This document shows positions 26,502 to 34,672 of a DNA stretch of 64,000 nucleotides, one piece after another; the stretch's first letter is position 1, and each line of letters starts with the position of its first letter. The notes beneath the pieces were generated by a model. It was not told the DNA's origin. It did not search any database and saw only the letters and a list, made by a program, of their open reading frames with translations. Source of the stretch: JANMZR01 sp040385875 (GTDB lineage Bacteria; Bacteroidota; Bacteroidia; Cytophagales; Spirosomataceae); the NCBI GenBank assembly GCA_040385875.1, contig JAZKGO010000001.1, positions 1-64,000 on the forward strand, read 5' to 3'. Made by a program: the position numbers and the translations under genes.

Positions 26502-26535
26502 AAAGTTGCCGCCTTTTTGGAAAGTCGGCAACTTT
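26502..26535. repeat. REP-like hairpin, diverged copy 3
   Basis: AAAGTTGCCGCCTTT (26502-26516) pairs with AAAGTCGGCAACTTT (26521-26535) with one mismatch. It is related to the two hairpins flanking the RAYT gene, but with a changed centre. It sits exactly between the convergent S9 peptidase and PPC-protein genes and could double as their terminator. Confidence 0.75.
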
Positions 26536-26537
26536 AT

Positions 26538-27020
26538 TTAGTCTATTTTTTTCTCGATATACAATTCATTAAAAGTGGTTGCTGAATCCAATTTTCGAAG
26601 AAATTTCACATCCGTAATTTCCCCAATTACTATTTCGGCAGTGGTGTAAATGATATTTCCTTCGGCCAAATGCCCACCAATTGTTTTTCCTTTTGAGTCG
26701 GAAATAGAAATATGAAAATGGCCACCGGAAGAACCTGAAAATGTTCCAACAAGAGACACAATTTCAAATTTTTCGTCAAAAATCTGTGTATTAGGTTGAT
26801 TGGCAAGCCTTAAATTTGCCTTTTTCAAACTGCCCACACAAGTAATTATATAGCCCGCTTCAATTTTATTTGCTTTAGCGAAGTTCATTATTTCTTCCTT
26901 CAGATCTTGACCAGGTTTCAGCCGAAATGCAAACACTTTTGAATTATTAATGGAATCATCATTTTTCATACATGAATTGAATAAGGTCAAAATCAAAAGT
27001 AATACTAGCTTATGAATCAT
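26538..27020 (-). CDS. PPC (DUF296) domain lipoprotein
   Basis: 160 residues from the ATG at 27020; the frame extends to a GTG at 27026. The N-terminus MIHKLVLLLILTLFNSC is a lipoprotein signal with lipidated Cys17. The rest is a PPC/DUF296 domain: AFRLKPGQDLKEEIMNFAK, AGYIITCVGSLKKANLRLA, EIVSLVGTFSG and GGHFHISISDSKGKTIGGHL (the GGHxH-type metal or trimer motif). PPC domains are best known in plant AT-hook nuclear proteins and in cytosolic bacterial proteins; an exported one cannot be a DNA-binding protein of that type. A -7 element lies 33 bases upstream. Function unknown. Confidence 0.85.
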   Translation of the reverse strand: MIHKLVLLLILTLFNSCMKNDDSINNSKVFAFRLKPGQDLKEEIMNFAKANKIEAGYIITCVGSLKKANLRLANQPNTQIFDEKFEIVSLVGTFSGSSGGHFHISISDSKGKTIGGHLAEGNIIYTTAEIVIGEITDVKFLRKLDSATTFNELYIEKKID

Positions 27021-27052
27021 TGGCACATGTTGTTAAGTTGGAGATAAAAAGT

Positions 27053-27060
27053 CAAAATTA
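27053..27060 (-). promoter_or_regulatory. -7 element (TAATTTTG on minus strand) for the PPC lipoprotein
   Basis: CAAAATTA on the plus strand reads TAATTTTG on the minus strand, with CAAA (TTTG) at 27076-27079, spacing 15. It supports the ATG at 27020. Confidence 0.5.
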
Positions 27061-27069
27061 TCCAGCCCT

Positions 27070-27549
27070 TTAATACAAATAAGCCATCAATTGTTCGTCC
27101 ACATATCTATTTTCTGATTTCAAGAAAGTATGCTTTTTCATTATTCCTTCGGTTACAAAACCCATTTTTTCGTACAATTTAATAGCATTGTGGTTGAAGG
27201 TGGCTGTACTCAATTCCATTCTTATCAAACCTCTATTTTGGCCTAGTTCTAATATTTCAGCAAACATTTTTTTGGCAAACCCTTTTCCAGCAAAATCAGG
27301 GTGAATAGCCACCCCGCCCAAATAATTGGTATGACTATTGCGATGAAGTTGCGGAACTAGCTTAAACATCCCAATATCAGTTCCATTTTCAGAAAAAATA
27401 AAGATTATATTCCTGTTCAGTAAATCTTCAAAAATGGGCATAAAGGCTTCCTTGTCCATTATTTCATATAATAAAAATGGATTAATGAGCGGATGCATAT
27501 ATAGCTCAAAAATGTAATCGAAATCTTTTTCGGTAATATTTCTAATCAT
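27070..27549 (-). CDS. GNAT family N-acetyltransferase
   Basis: 159 residues. The acetyl-CoA pyrophosphate loop is GGVAIHPDFAGKGFAKKMFAEIL (about 79-101), followed by MELSTATFNHNAIKLYEKMGFVTEG, the usual GNAT motif B. No special N-terminal domain. Substrate unknown (amine or N-terminus). It follows the Nramp-like gene by 42 bases on the same strand and may be co-transcribed with it. Confidence 0.85.
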   Translation of the reverse strand: MIRNITEKDFDYIFELYMHPLINPFLLYEIMDKEAFMPIFEDLLNRNIIFIFSENGTDIGMFKLVPQLHRNSHTNYLGGVAIHPDFAGKGFAKKMFAEILELGQNRGLIRMELSTATFNHNAIKLYEKMGFVTEGIMKKHTFLKSENRYVDEQLMAYLY

Positions 27550-27591
27550 AAATTATATTTAAACTATCTGTTTTATTTAATATTGAAGCTT

Positions 27592-28962
27592 TCAAAAAAT
27601 GAACTGAACCAAGCCATAAACAGCTATTGAAAAAATAGAGACGATGCTCAAAAGTAGTATTAAATCATAAAGTTTGCTAGGTCTGAATTCAGCTGGCTGT
27701 CGTACATATCTGAAATTGATGGTTGCTACTACCACCAAAATTAAAATGAAAGAGCCAATAATACCTCCTGAAATAACCATTAAAACGGGTAAGTTGATAA
27801 AAATAAAGAGTATAGCCCAAATGAGAGGCATAGCCCAAGCCAAAATTGCGATTGATTTTTTTCTTTGATTAAAGTCAAAAAAATCAATCCAGCCTAATTG
27901 CCCAAATATATCAGAATATTGGCGAGTCCAGGAAGCGCATGCAGCAAATAGCGTAGAGTACAATACGACAAAAGCCCCTGCTAAAAAAACATATTTCGCC
28001 CAAGCGCCTAACGACAAGGTATATATTTTAGAGAGGTGCTCAATCAACGTAAAGCCCTCAGGAACAATGCCTTGCCGATGAAGAATAGAAGCACCTAATA
28101 AATAAAATGCAGCGGTTACTACCGTGTAAATCACTAATGCTATGCTAGCGTCTAAATGCATTACCTTAATCCAACCTTTCGCTCTGACAGCCCATTCGTT
28201 TTTATAGTTTTGACCCGATTGTTCTGTTGGCTTGGGGCCTACATAAGCGGCATAGCCTTTTTCCAAACACCAGTAATTATACTGAATTATTTCATCCCCT
28301 CCAACGCCTGTTATTCCAAAAGCCCCAATGGCAAGTAATACCATTTCTTTTGGAAGTGAAAAACTCATCCCAGACAAAACATCCCCAAAAGTGAAAGCAT
28401 ATTCTGTGAAACTTACAGAATAAAGGGAGGTCAGGGTAAATACAGTAAAGGCAAAAATCATATAGATGGCTAATTTTTCTATCATTCTATAATAGCCACG
28501 GAATACCAAAGCGGAGGTAATTAATGCCGCAAAAATTGCATAAAAAGAAACAGGAAATACCGGCAAAACCATTTGAAGAATAATGGCAACCCCTCCCACA
28601 ATCCCGCCTAATTGGAAGAGTTTTAACAACATCATAATGAATATCCCCCAAACAGACCAGTTTGCCTTTCCAAATTTAGGCCCAGGTAATTGATTGAATG
28701 CCTGCATGGCTGTTTCACCAGTAAGAATAGTATGCTTGCCAAATTCTAACTGAACAGCCACTTTAATAAGGCAGCCAATAAAAATAATCCAAAACAAAGT
28801 AAAACCTGCTTTTGCCCCTAAAGCAGTGGTAGCAATCAATTCGCCAGAACCCACTATGGCTGCTGAAAGAATAAGGCTAGGACCAAGGTGTTTCAACCTT
28901 TCTTTAAAGGCTGTAGGGGCTTCTAAAATGGTGGCTTCGGAAGGCAAATAAGGATCTGTCAT
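27592..28962 (-). CDS. Nramp-superfamily transporter lacking the canonical metal motifs
   Basis: 456 residues, about 11 membrane helices, inner membrane. Overall layout follows Nramp/MntH (first helix region LGPSLILSAAIVGSGELIATTALG). The canonical DPGN of helix 1 is replaced by GSGE and the MPH of helix 6 by a GGDEIIQYNYW segment. The manganese/iron ligands of true Nramps are therefore absent, so the transported substrate may be a different ion or an organic compound. Bacteroidota carry many such Nramp-related proteins. Short 5' leader, and the downstream terminator belongs to yceI. Confidence 0.85.
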   Translation of the reverse strand: MTDPYLPSEATILEAPTAFKERLKHLGPSLILSAAIVGSGELIATTALGAKAGFTLFWIIFIGCLIKVAVQLEFGKHTILTGETAMQAFNQLPGPKFGKANWSVWGIFIMMLLKLFQLGGIVGGVAIILQMVLPVFPVSFYAIFAALITSALVFRGYYRMIEKLAIYMIFAFTVFTLTSLYSVSFTEYAFTFGDVLSGMSFSLPKEMVLLAIGAFGITGVGGDEIIQYNYWCLEKGYAAYVGPKPTEQSGQNYKNEWAVRAKGWIKVMHLDASIALVIYTVVTAAFYLLGASILHRQGIVPEGFTLIEHLSKIYTLSLGAWAKYVFLAGAFVVLYSTLFAACASWTRQYSDIFGQLGWIDFFDFNQRKKSIAILAWAMPLIWAILFIFINLPVLMVISGGIIGSFILILVVVATINFRYVRQPAEFRPSKLYDLILLLSIVSIFSIAVYGLVQFIF

Positions 28963-29041
28963 TTATAAATGTTTAGAGAATTTATAAAAATAGTAAAAAG
29001 GGTTGAATAGTTTGTAGGCTTGGTAGGGATAAAACAAAAAA

Positions 29042-29065
29042 GGCAAGCCAATAAATTGACTTGCC
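29042..29065 (-). terminator. Rho-independent terminator of yceI
   Basis: GGCAAGCCAAT (29042-29052) pairs with ATTGACTTGCC (29055-29065), one G:T pair. On the minus strand it is followed by a U-rich run (complement of 29031-29041, AAAACAAAAAA), as expected for the gene ending at 29089. Confidence 0.8.
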
Positions 29066-29088
29066 CTTAAGAATATGCTTAAAAAAAA

Positions 29089-29652
29089 TTACTGTGCTTT
29101 AAACTCACCAGAAGCTCTCAATTCAACTTCTTCGCTTACCACACCTGAAGGCATACCACCAACACCGAAGTCTGTTCTTTTAATTGTACCTGAGGCTTTA
29201 AATCCTGCGATTTTCTTGCCATCACGACCAACAGCGGTACCGCCTAAACTAAGATCTAAAACGATTGGTTTTGTAACTCCTTTAATTGTTAAGTCGCCAC
29301 CTAATTTGAATTTTTTAGGGCCTACACTTGTAATAGAAGTACTTTTGAAAGTAAGAGTTGGAAACTTCTCTGTATCAAACATGTCTGCTTTTTGCAAGTG
29401 ACCATCACGCATTTCTTGATTGGTAGTCACTGTTTTCATATCTGCAGTTAATTCAAAAACTGCGTCAGAGAAATCTTCTTTAGAAGAAGTAAGTGTGGCA
29501 TCATAACTTTTAATTGTACCATCCACTTCAGATATCAACAAGTGAGTTACAGTAAAGTTTACTTTTGAGTGTGCTTTATCAACTGACCATTTTTGTGCAA
29601 ATGTGCTTGCCGAAACTAAAATTGCAATTACTAATAGATTTAATTTTTTCAT
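29089..29652 (-). CDS. YceI family lipid-binding periplasmic protein
   Basis: 187 residues with signal peptide MKKLNLLVIAILVSASTFAQ. The YceI beta-barrel begins WSVDKAHSKVNFTVTHLLIS and has FDTEKFPTLTFKSTSI, LTIKGVTKPIVLDL and FKASGTIKRTDFGVG. The family binds isoprenoid or polyisoprenoid ligands in an extended barrel; in bacteria it is often stress-related. It has an upstream 12-base inverted repeat containing the likely promoter and its own terminator. Confidence 0.93.
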   Translation of the reverse strand: MKKLNLLVIAILVSASTFAQKWSVDKAHSKVNFTVTHLLISEVDGTIKSYDATLTSSKEDFSDAVFELTADMKTVTTNQEMRDGHLQKADMFDTEKFPTLTFKSTSITSVGPKKFKLGGDLTIKGVTKPIVLDLSLGGTAVGRDGKKIAGFKASGTIKRTDFGVGGMPSGVVSEEVELRASGEFKAQ

Positions 29653-29663
29653 TGTTTTGAATA

Positions 29664-29721
29664 TTTAAGTTTGGGGTTTTAAAAGTTGAATTTGCAAAAA
29701 GATTCTATTCCCAAACTTAAA
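29664..29721. promoter_or_regulatory. 12-base inverted repeat with opposing -7 elements upstream of yceI
   Basis: TTTAAGTTTGGG (29664-29675) and its exact reverse complement CCCAAACTTAAA (29710-29721). The right arm supplies TAAGTTTG on the minus strand for yceI; the left arm supplies the same element on the plus strand. It may be an operator, or a pair of opposed promoters. Confidence 0.4.
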
Positions 29722-29854
29722 TAAAACCCTTTTGTTTTTTTATACTAAAAATTTAATTTTCTCAATATTTAAATGTAGAAACATGCATTTATTATATTGG
29801 GTTCAAATTTCGTAATTAATTTTTTAATTGAAATTAAATTCCAATTAAAATCTA

Positions 29855-29888
29855 CCAATTGACTAGGGTTTATATCCTAGTCAATTGG
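29855..29888 (-). terminator. Hairpin at the end of the TonB receptor gene
   Basis: Perfect 13-base arms CCAATTGACTAGG and CCTAGTCAATTGG (29855-29867, 29876-29888), loop of 8. It is 7 bases beyond the stop of the receptor gene on the minus strand; only a weak T-run follows (TAGATTTTAATTGG). Confidence 0.65.
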
Positions 29889-29895
29889 ACTTTTA

Positions 29896-32469
29896 TTAAT
29901 TATCATCGCCACCGGCTTTGGTATCGTCATTTCTCACTTTAGATTTCTTTTCTTCTACCAATCTCATATTACCTATTTTAAAGCTAAAAGTAAGTTTGAT
30001 GTTTTGATTGTAGATGTAATCAGTACTAGTTTGTTTCAATATTGGTGTATCTAAAAACGACTTTCTTACCATTCCGCCGAAGAAGTTTTCTGTGGCTAAA
30101 CCAAAGCTTCCTTTTTTATTATTAAAGTCTTTTCTTACTCCAATAGAATACATTCCAGAGTTACGATTTGAGCCTTGAAGCTGGACATTATTACCACGGT
30201 ATCCACCAAAGGCTTGAATGCCCCATCCATTATTTAATTGTATAGAGGATTGAATACGACCGCCATAGACAATTCCATCGTTGCTTACTTTTTCACTTGT
30301 GCCACCTATGCCAGATTGAAATCCATCCAAATAGTTGTAATAAATATCAAGCCCTCCATTCATTGTCCACTTTGGGGTCAAGAAAAAGTTGCCGTTCAAG
30401 TTAATACCTGTAGTTTGCTCTTTCCCAATATTTTGGAAAGTAGTAATAATGGCGCCTATCAAAGTATCAGAAGGGGTGCTAATTCTTGTGATCGAGTTAT
30501 TTGTTTGACGATTAAACAAAGCCACCGTTAAATACGATTTTTTGATTCCCCCACTCAAACTTAATTCAAAATTATTAGATATTTCTGGCTTCAAATTTGG
30601 GTTACCAATTGTAATACTTTGTGGATTAGCTGTATTATAGTTTGGATTAAGCTGCTGTAAACCAGGGCGTTGAATACGATTGTTATAGGCTAGTTTCAAA
30701 GTTCCCTTTTTCAATTTTTTAGAGATATTTATGCTAGGAACAAAGTTAGAGTAAGGACTAATTACGATTTCTTTGCTTTCATTGTTAGCATCAATAGTGG
30801 TACTTTCATATCGTGATCCTACCTTAAATGTGATTTTATTTTTGGTTGTTAAGGTATAAGATAAATAACCTGCTGATATATTTTGAGAATAATTCAGTAA
30901 TCCGGCTGGATTTCTAGAGTCTAAAGTGAACACTCCAGAAGGGCCCGCAATTTGGTATTCAAAATCGCTATCTACCTGACGACGAACTGTTTTAACACCC
31001 AATTCAAATTGTTGATTTTGTCCAATTGGAGTTACATAATCCGTTTGCAAAGTAAGTTCTCTATTATAGCTATCATTTAGGTTTTTTTGGCTACTTAAAA
31101 TATCAAACGAACCATTCATAATATCTGAATCAAAATCGTTCACTAGTTTGTTTTGGCTAATTTGAGCCGAAACCGACCATTCTTGACCCGGTTTGAAGGT
31201 ACGAATATAGTCCAAGTTAAAATCAACAGAATTTCCAGAGTTAGTCGAGACAACATCTCTTAATGTAGTGCTTTTTAAAACAGAGCCAGAATAAATATCA
31301 GATTGTAAATTCTGATCACGCTTAAACGATCTGGTACCAAAGGCAACCGAACCTGTGATAGACTGATTTTTTGTAAAATCATAATCAAAGCCCACATTGT
31401 ATCTTCCAAAAAGGCCATCATCATCTGAATCAGAATTTTGTTTAGTGATTGATTCTACTCCATTTCTGGTTGTTGTTTGCTCCATTACTCCTTCTGACTT
31501 ATTGTAGAAAGCTCTTCCAAAACCTCCAAGCGTAATTCCCAATTTCTTTTTACGGATATTCCCATTCAATCCTAAGTTTGAGCCTCTCAATCCAACTCCA
31601 GCATCCACATTCAAATTAATACCTTGAAGGTTTGATTTTTTTGTAATGATATTGATGATACCGCCAGTTCCTTCCGCATCATATTTGGCTGATGGTGAAG
31701 TAATTACCTCTACTGATTTAATCAAATCTGCTGGAATCATTTTCAAGGCATCGGCAATACTTGAGGCAACTATAGTAGAAGGCTTGTTGTTAATCAATAC
31801 TCTAATATTTGATGTACCACGTAATGTTACGTTTCCATCAAAATCAACTGAAAGCATAGGCACTTTTCTCAATACATCCGAAGCATCTCCTCCACGAGCT
31901 GTCAAATCCTTTTCAGCATTATATACCAATCTATCTACTCTTTCTTCAATTAAAGACTTTTCGGCTGTAACGGTTACTTCATCCAATTGACGAACGGATT
32001 CTTTCATCTTGATTACTCCTAAATCCACATCCTTTCCTTTTTCAACTGTAATAGAATCAATCGTTTTATTTTCAAATCCAATAAAAGAAATCATCAAATA
32101 ATATTTCCCTGGGGCCACTTTATTCATGGAAAATTTACCTTTTTCATCTGCCATGGTGCCATCTGCTGGTTTCTTAGTAGCAGAATTATAAAGAGCGACG
32201 CTGGCATATTCAACCGCTTTTGAAACTGATTCGTTGATAATATAACCAGTTACTTTTGAATTACCTTTTGGTACATTTCCATCCAAATTTAATTCAGCAT
32301 TTGGGGTGGTAGCATTTGTTTTAGGTCTGCCGTTTTCGCTTCCGCCACGGTTACCCTGCCAACCTCCTGGGCCACCCGGTCCACCGCCTCCTGGGCCAAA
32401 CTGAGCTACCAATCCAAAATTTACCATTATAAGTAAAATACTAATTGATGTTTTTAATTTCTTTTCCAT
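29896..32469 (-). CDS. TonB-dependent-receptor-like outer-membrane beta-barrel protein
   Basis: 857 residues. Signal peptide about 1-22 is followed by a Gly-rich linker (FGPGGGGPGGPGG), a carboxypeptidase-regulatory-like domain (about 74-155, GYIINESVSKAVEYASVALYN... LMISFIGFE), a plug domain (about 170-285, DVLRKVPMLSVDFDGNVTLRG... KYDAEGTGGIINIITKK) and an OMP_b-brl_3-type barrel to the end. There is no paired SusD gene. Such stand-alone receptors in Bacteroidota import siderophores, peptides or other substrates unknown here. Divergent from a LytS/LytTR-type pair, which could regulate it. Confidence 0.93.
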   Translation of the reverse strand: MEKKLKTSISILLIMVNFGLVAQFGPGGGGPGGPGGWQGNRGGSENGRPKTNATTPNAELNLDGNVPKGNSKVTGYIINESVSKAVEYASVALYNSATKKPADGTMADEKGKFSMNKVAPGKYYLMISFIGFENKTIDSITVEKGKDVDLGVIKMKESVRQLDEVTVTAEKSLIEERVDRLVYNAEKDLTARGGDASDVLRKVPMLSVDFDGNVTLRGTSNIRVLINNKPSTIVASSIADALKMIPADLIKSVEVITSPSAKYDAEGTGGIINIITKKSNLQGINLNVDAGVGLRGSNLGLNGNIRKKKLGITLGGFGRAFYNKSEGVMEQTTTRNGVESITKQNSDSDDDGLFGRYNVGFDYDFTKNQSITGSVAFGTRSFKRDQNLQSDIYSGSVLKSTTLRDVVSTNSGNSVDFNLDYIRTFKPGQEWSVSAQISQNKLVNDFDSDIMNGSFDILSSQKNLNDSYNRELTLQTDYVTPIGQNQQFELGVKTVRRQVDSDFEYQIAGPSGVFTLDSRNPAGLLNYSQNISAGYLSYTLTTKNKITFKVGSRYESTTIDANNESKEIVISPYSNFVPSINISKKLKKGTLKLAYNNRIQRPGLQQLNPNYNTANPQSITIGNPNLKPEISNNFELSLSGGIKKSYLTVALFNRQTNNSITRISTPSDTLIGAIITTFQNIGKEQTTGINLNGNFFLTPKWTMNGGLDIYYNYLDGFQSGIGGTSEKVSNDGIVYGGRIQSSIQLNNGWGIQAFGGYRGNNVQLQGSNRNSGMYSIGVRKDFNNKKGSFGLATENFFGGMVRKSFLDTPILKQTSTDYIYNQNIKLTFSFKIGNMRLVEEKKSKVRNDDTKAGGDDN

Positions 32470-32843
32470 GTCTTTACTTTTATTTGTTATTTATTTCTCT
32501 TAACTAAATCTAGATTCATTGGTTTGGTTTCTTTATTGCTTTTGATAATTGTTGTAGGTTAAGCCGTCAAACTAGAGACATTACAAATAATTAACGTTGC
32601 AAAACAAATACATTTTTTTCATACCATTATTCTTAATTATACTGTTTCAACCTATTAGTCGACCAATCTTTGATTTTGCTAAAATGAATCATTTGTAGAA
32701 AAAATTTAGTCAATTATCGAAGAGAAATGGCATATGGTCTATTTAAGACTTATATGGGTATCCACACATTACCAAAATTGTAATTATGTTGCTATAAATG
32801 AGGAACTTTGCCCATTATTTTAAGTAGTTAACTGATTTTTAAC
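32470..32843. other. Divergent intergenic region without a gene
   Basis: About 374 bases between the receptor gene and the sensor kinase. No ORF with family resemblance was seen. No perfect TAnnTTTG element was found on either strand; GAACTTTG at 32803-32810 is the closest for the kinase. Very A/T-rich and may hold both promoters. Confidence 0.5.
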
Positions 32844-33884
32844 ATGCAAGTATACTTTCAGCGTAATAGAATATTGGTAATGCACCTCTCTTTTTGGTTG
32901 CTTTATTTTTCTTTTTTCTTTTACCAGATTACATTTAACCGTCGCATTGAAGAGCCTGACTACGCTCGTTCATTTTATGATGCTACCGCTCAGGTATTTA
33001 TTATGGCTGTATTGAGTTATCTGAATTATTTTTTCTGGATGCCTCGGTTCCTCAAACACAAAATTTTGGGCCGATATCTTCTCGAATTTTTCGTGCCTTT
33101 TTTTATTATTATTTATCTACATGTTTTATTGAAACAGTATATATATTTTGAAATAAATGAGAAATATAATAGCTTTTTGCACTCTTATAAATTTTTCACC
33201 ACGCATAGCATTATTGCTCTTTTTATTGTGGCTTTTGTGAGTATGCTCAAATTTGTGGAAGATTGGTTTGAATTGGAAGCCAAAAAGAAAGAAATTGAGA
33301 ATGAAAAATTGATTGCCGAATTACGCTTTTTGAAAGCACAGGTAAATCCACATTTCTTGTTTAACACCCTCAATAATTTATATTATTTGGCCACTGTTAA
33401 TTCTCCAAAAACTCCGGAAGTAATTGATAAATTATCACAAATGATGCGTTACATGTTATACGACAGTAATCATAATAAAATTGCCATTAGCAAAGAAATC
33501 GATTATATGAAAAACTATATTGATTTAGAAAAATTGCGACTTGAAAATAAAATACCAATTGTTTTTGATATTAATGGAGAGTTGGCTGGAAGACAAATTG
33601 TACCTTTAATATTGATTACCTTTTTGGAAAATGCCTTTAAACATGGGGTAAGTAATACGTCCAAAGATGCTTTTGTAAATATTTCGATTGATATTAAAGA
33701 TACTAATTTCATTTATATTGTGGAAAATAAAAAGATTACCTCCAAGAATGAAATTGAAAAATCTGGCATTGGCCTGCATAATGTAAGACGAAGATTGGAA
33801 TTGAGCTATCCAGAAAAATATAATTTGGATATTCAAGAAGATGAATTAACTTATAAAGTAACATTATACTTAAATTTAGGTTAA
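32844..33884 (+). CDS. LytS/YehU-type sensor histidine kinase
   Basis: 346 residues: about four N-terminal membrane helices (1-135), a coiled coil (FELEAKKKEIENEKLIAELRFL), then the His-kinase domain with the phospho-acceptor His in LKAQVNPHFLFNTLNNLYY, and an ATPase domain with LITFLENAFKHG (N box) and SGIGLHNVRRRL (G box). Paired with the response regulator 18 bases downstream. It senses an envelope signal of unknown nature. Confidence 0.93.
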   Translation: MQVYFQRNRILVMHLSFWLLYFSFFFYQITFNRRIEEPDYARSFYDATAQVFIMAVLSYLNYFFWMPRFLKHKILGRYLLEFFVPFFIIIYLHVLLKQYIYFEINEKYNSFLHSYKFFTTHSIIALFIVAFVSMLKFVEDWFELEAKKKEIENEKLIAELRFLKAQVNPHFLFNTLNNLYYLATVNSPKTPEVIDKLSQMMRYMLYDSNHNKIAISKEIDYMKNYIDLEKLRLENKIPIVFDINGELAGRQIVPLILITFLENAFKHGVSNTSKDAFVNISIDIKDTNFIYIVENKKITSKNEIEKSGIGLHNVRRRLELSYPEKYNLDIQEDELTYKVTLYLNLG

Positions 33885-33902
33885 AATTAATAAAGTGATC
33901 CC

Positions 33903-34649
33903 ATGAAGCTAAGCTGTGTAATACTGGAAGACGAACCTTTGGCAAGAAGCTTAATGGAAAATTATGTTGCAAAAGTCCCTCATTTACAATTAGTTAACTC
34001 CTTTTCTGATGCAATCTCAGCCCTTGATTTTTTGAGAGAAAACAAAGTGGATATTCTATTTTCGGATATACAAATGCCAGAAATTACAGGTATTGCTCTT
34101 CTGAAACTTTTAAAAAATAAACCTTTAGTAATTCTGACCACTGCCTATTCTGAATATGCCTTGGAGGGATACGAATTAGAAGTTTTTGATTATTTACTCA
34201 AACCAATCAGTTTTGAGCGCTTTTTGAAAGCGGTAGAGAAAGCAACTTCACGCTTAAATGCCAATACGATTATAAGCAAAGAAACAGAACCGCAACATCT
34301 ACCCTTTGTGAGTGATTCAAATAAAGACTTTATTTTTATCAAAGACGGCACAAAAATGGTGAAACTAAGGCTCAATGAAATAAAATATATTGAGGGCCTT
34401 AAAGATTATGTGAGTATCTACACCACCGAAAAGAAGATCGTTTCTTTACAAACTCTAAAATCGCTGGAAACACAACTTCCTCAAAATCAATTTATTAGAG
34501 TCCACAACTCCTATATTATCTCTTTGGATGCGATCGATGTGGTGGATAAGGAAAAGGTTTTAATTGGTAAAAGCTATATTCCCATCAGTGATACTTACAA
34601 AAAGGCATTTCGTGAATATTTAGATAAAAATCAGTTGGGCTCCAACTAA
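33903..34649 (+). CDS. LytTR-type response regulator
   Basis: 248 residues. The receiver domain 1-120 has acidic Glu9/Asp10, the phospho-acceptor Asp55 (LFSDIQMPEITG) and Lys/Thr at the usual positions (VILTTAYSEYALEGYE). The LytTR DNA-binding domain is at about 135-245 (IKYIEGLKDYVSIYTTEKKI... LPQNQFIRVHNSYII). Co-transcribed with the kinase upstream; the target might be the receptor gene on the other strand. Confidence 0.94.
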   Translation: MKLSCVILEDEPLARSLMENYVAKVPHLQLVNSFSDAISALDFLRENKVDILFSDIQMPEITGIALLKLLKNKPLVILTTAYSEYALEGYELEVFDYLLKPISFERFLKAVEKATSRLNANTIISKETEPQHLPFVSDSNKDFIFIKDGTKMVKLRLNEIKYIEGLKDYVSIYTTEKKIVSLQTLKSLETQLPQNQFIRVHNSYIISLDAIDVVDKEKVLIGKSYIPISDTYKKAFREYLDKNQLGSN

Positions 34650-34672
34650 GGGTTCTTTCTTTCATCAAAAGC

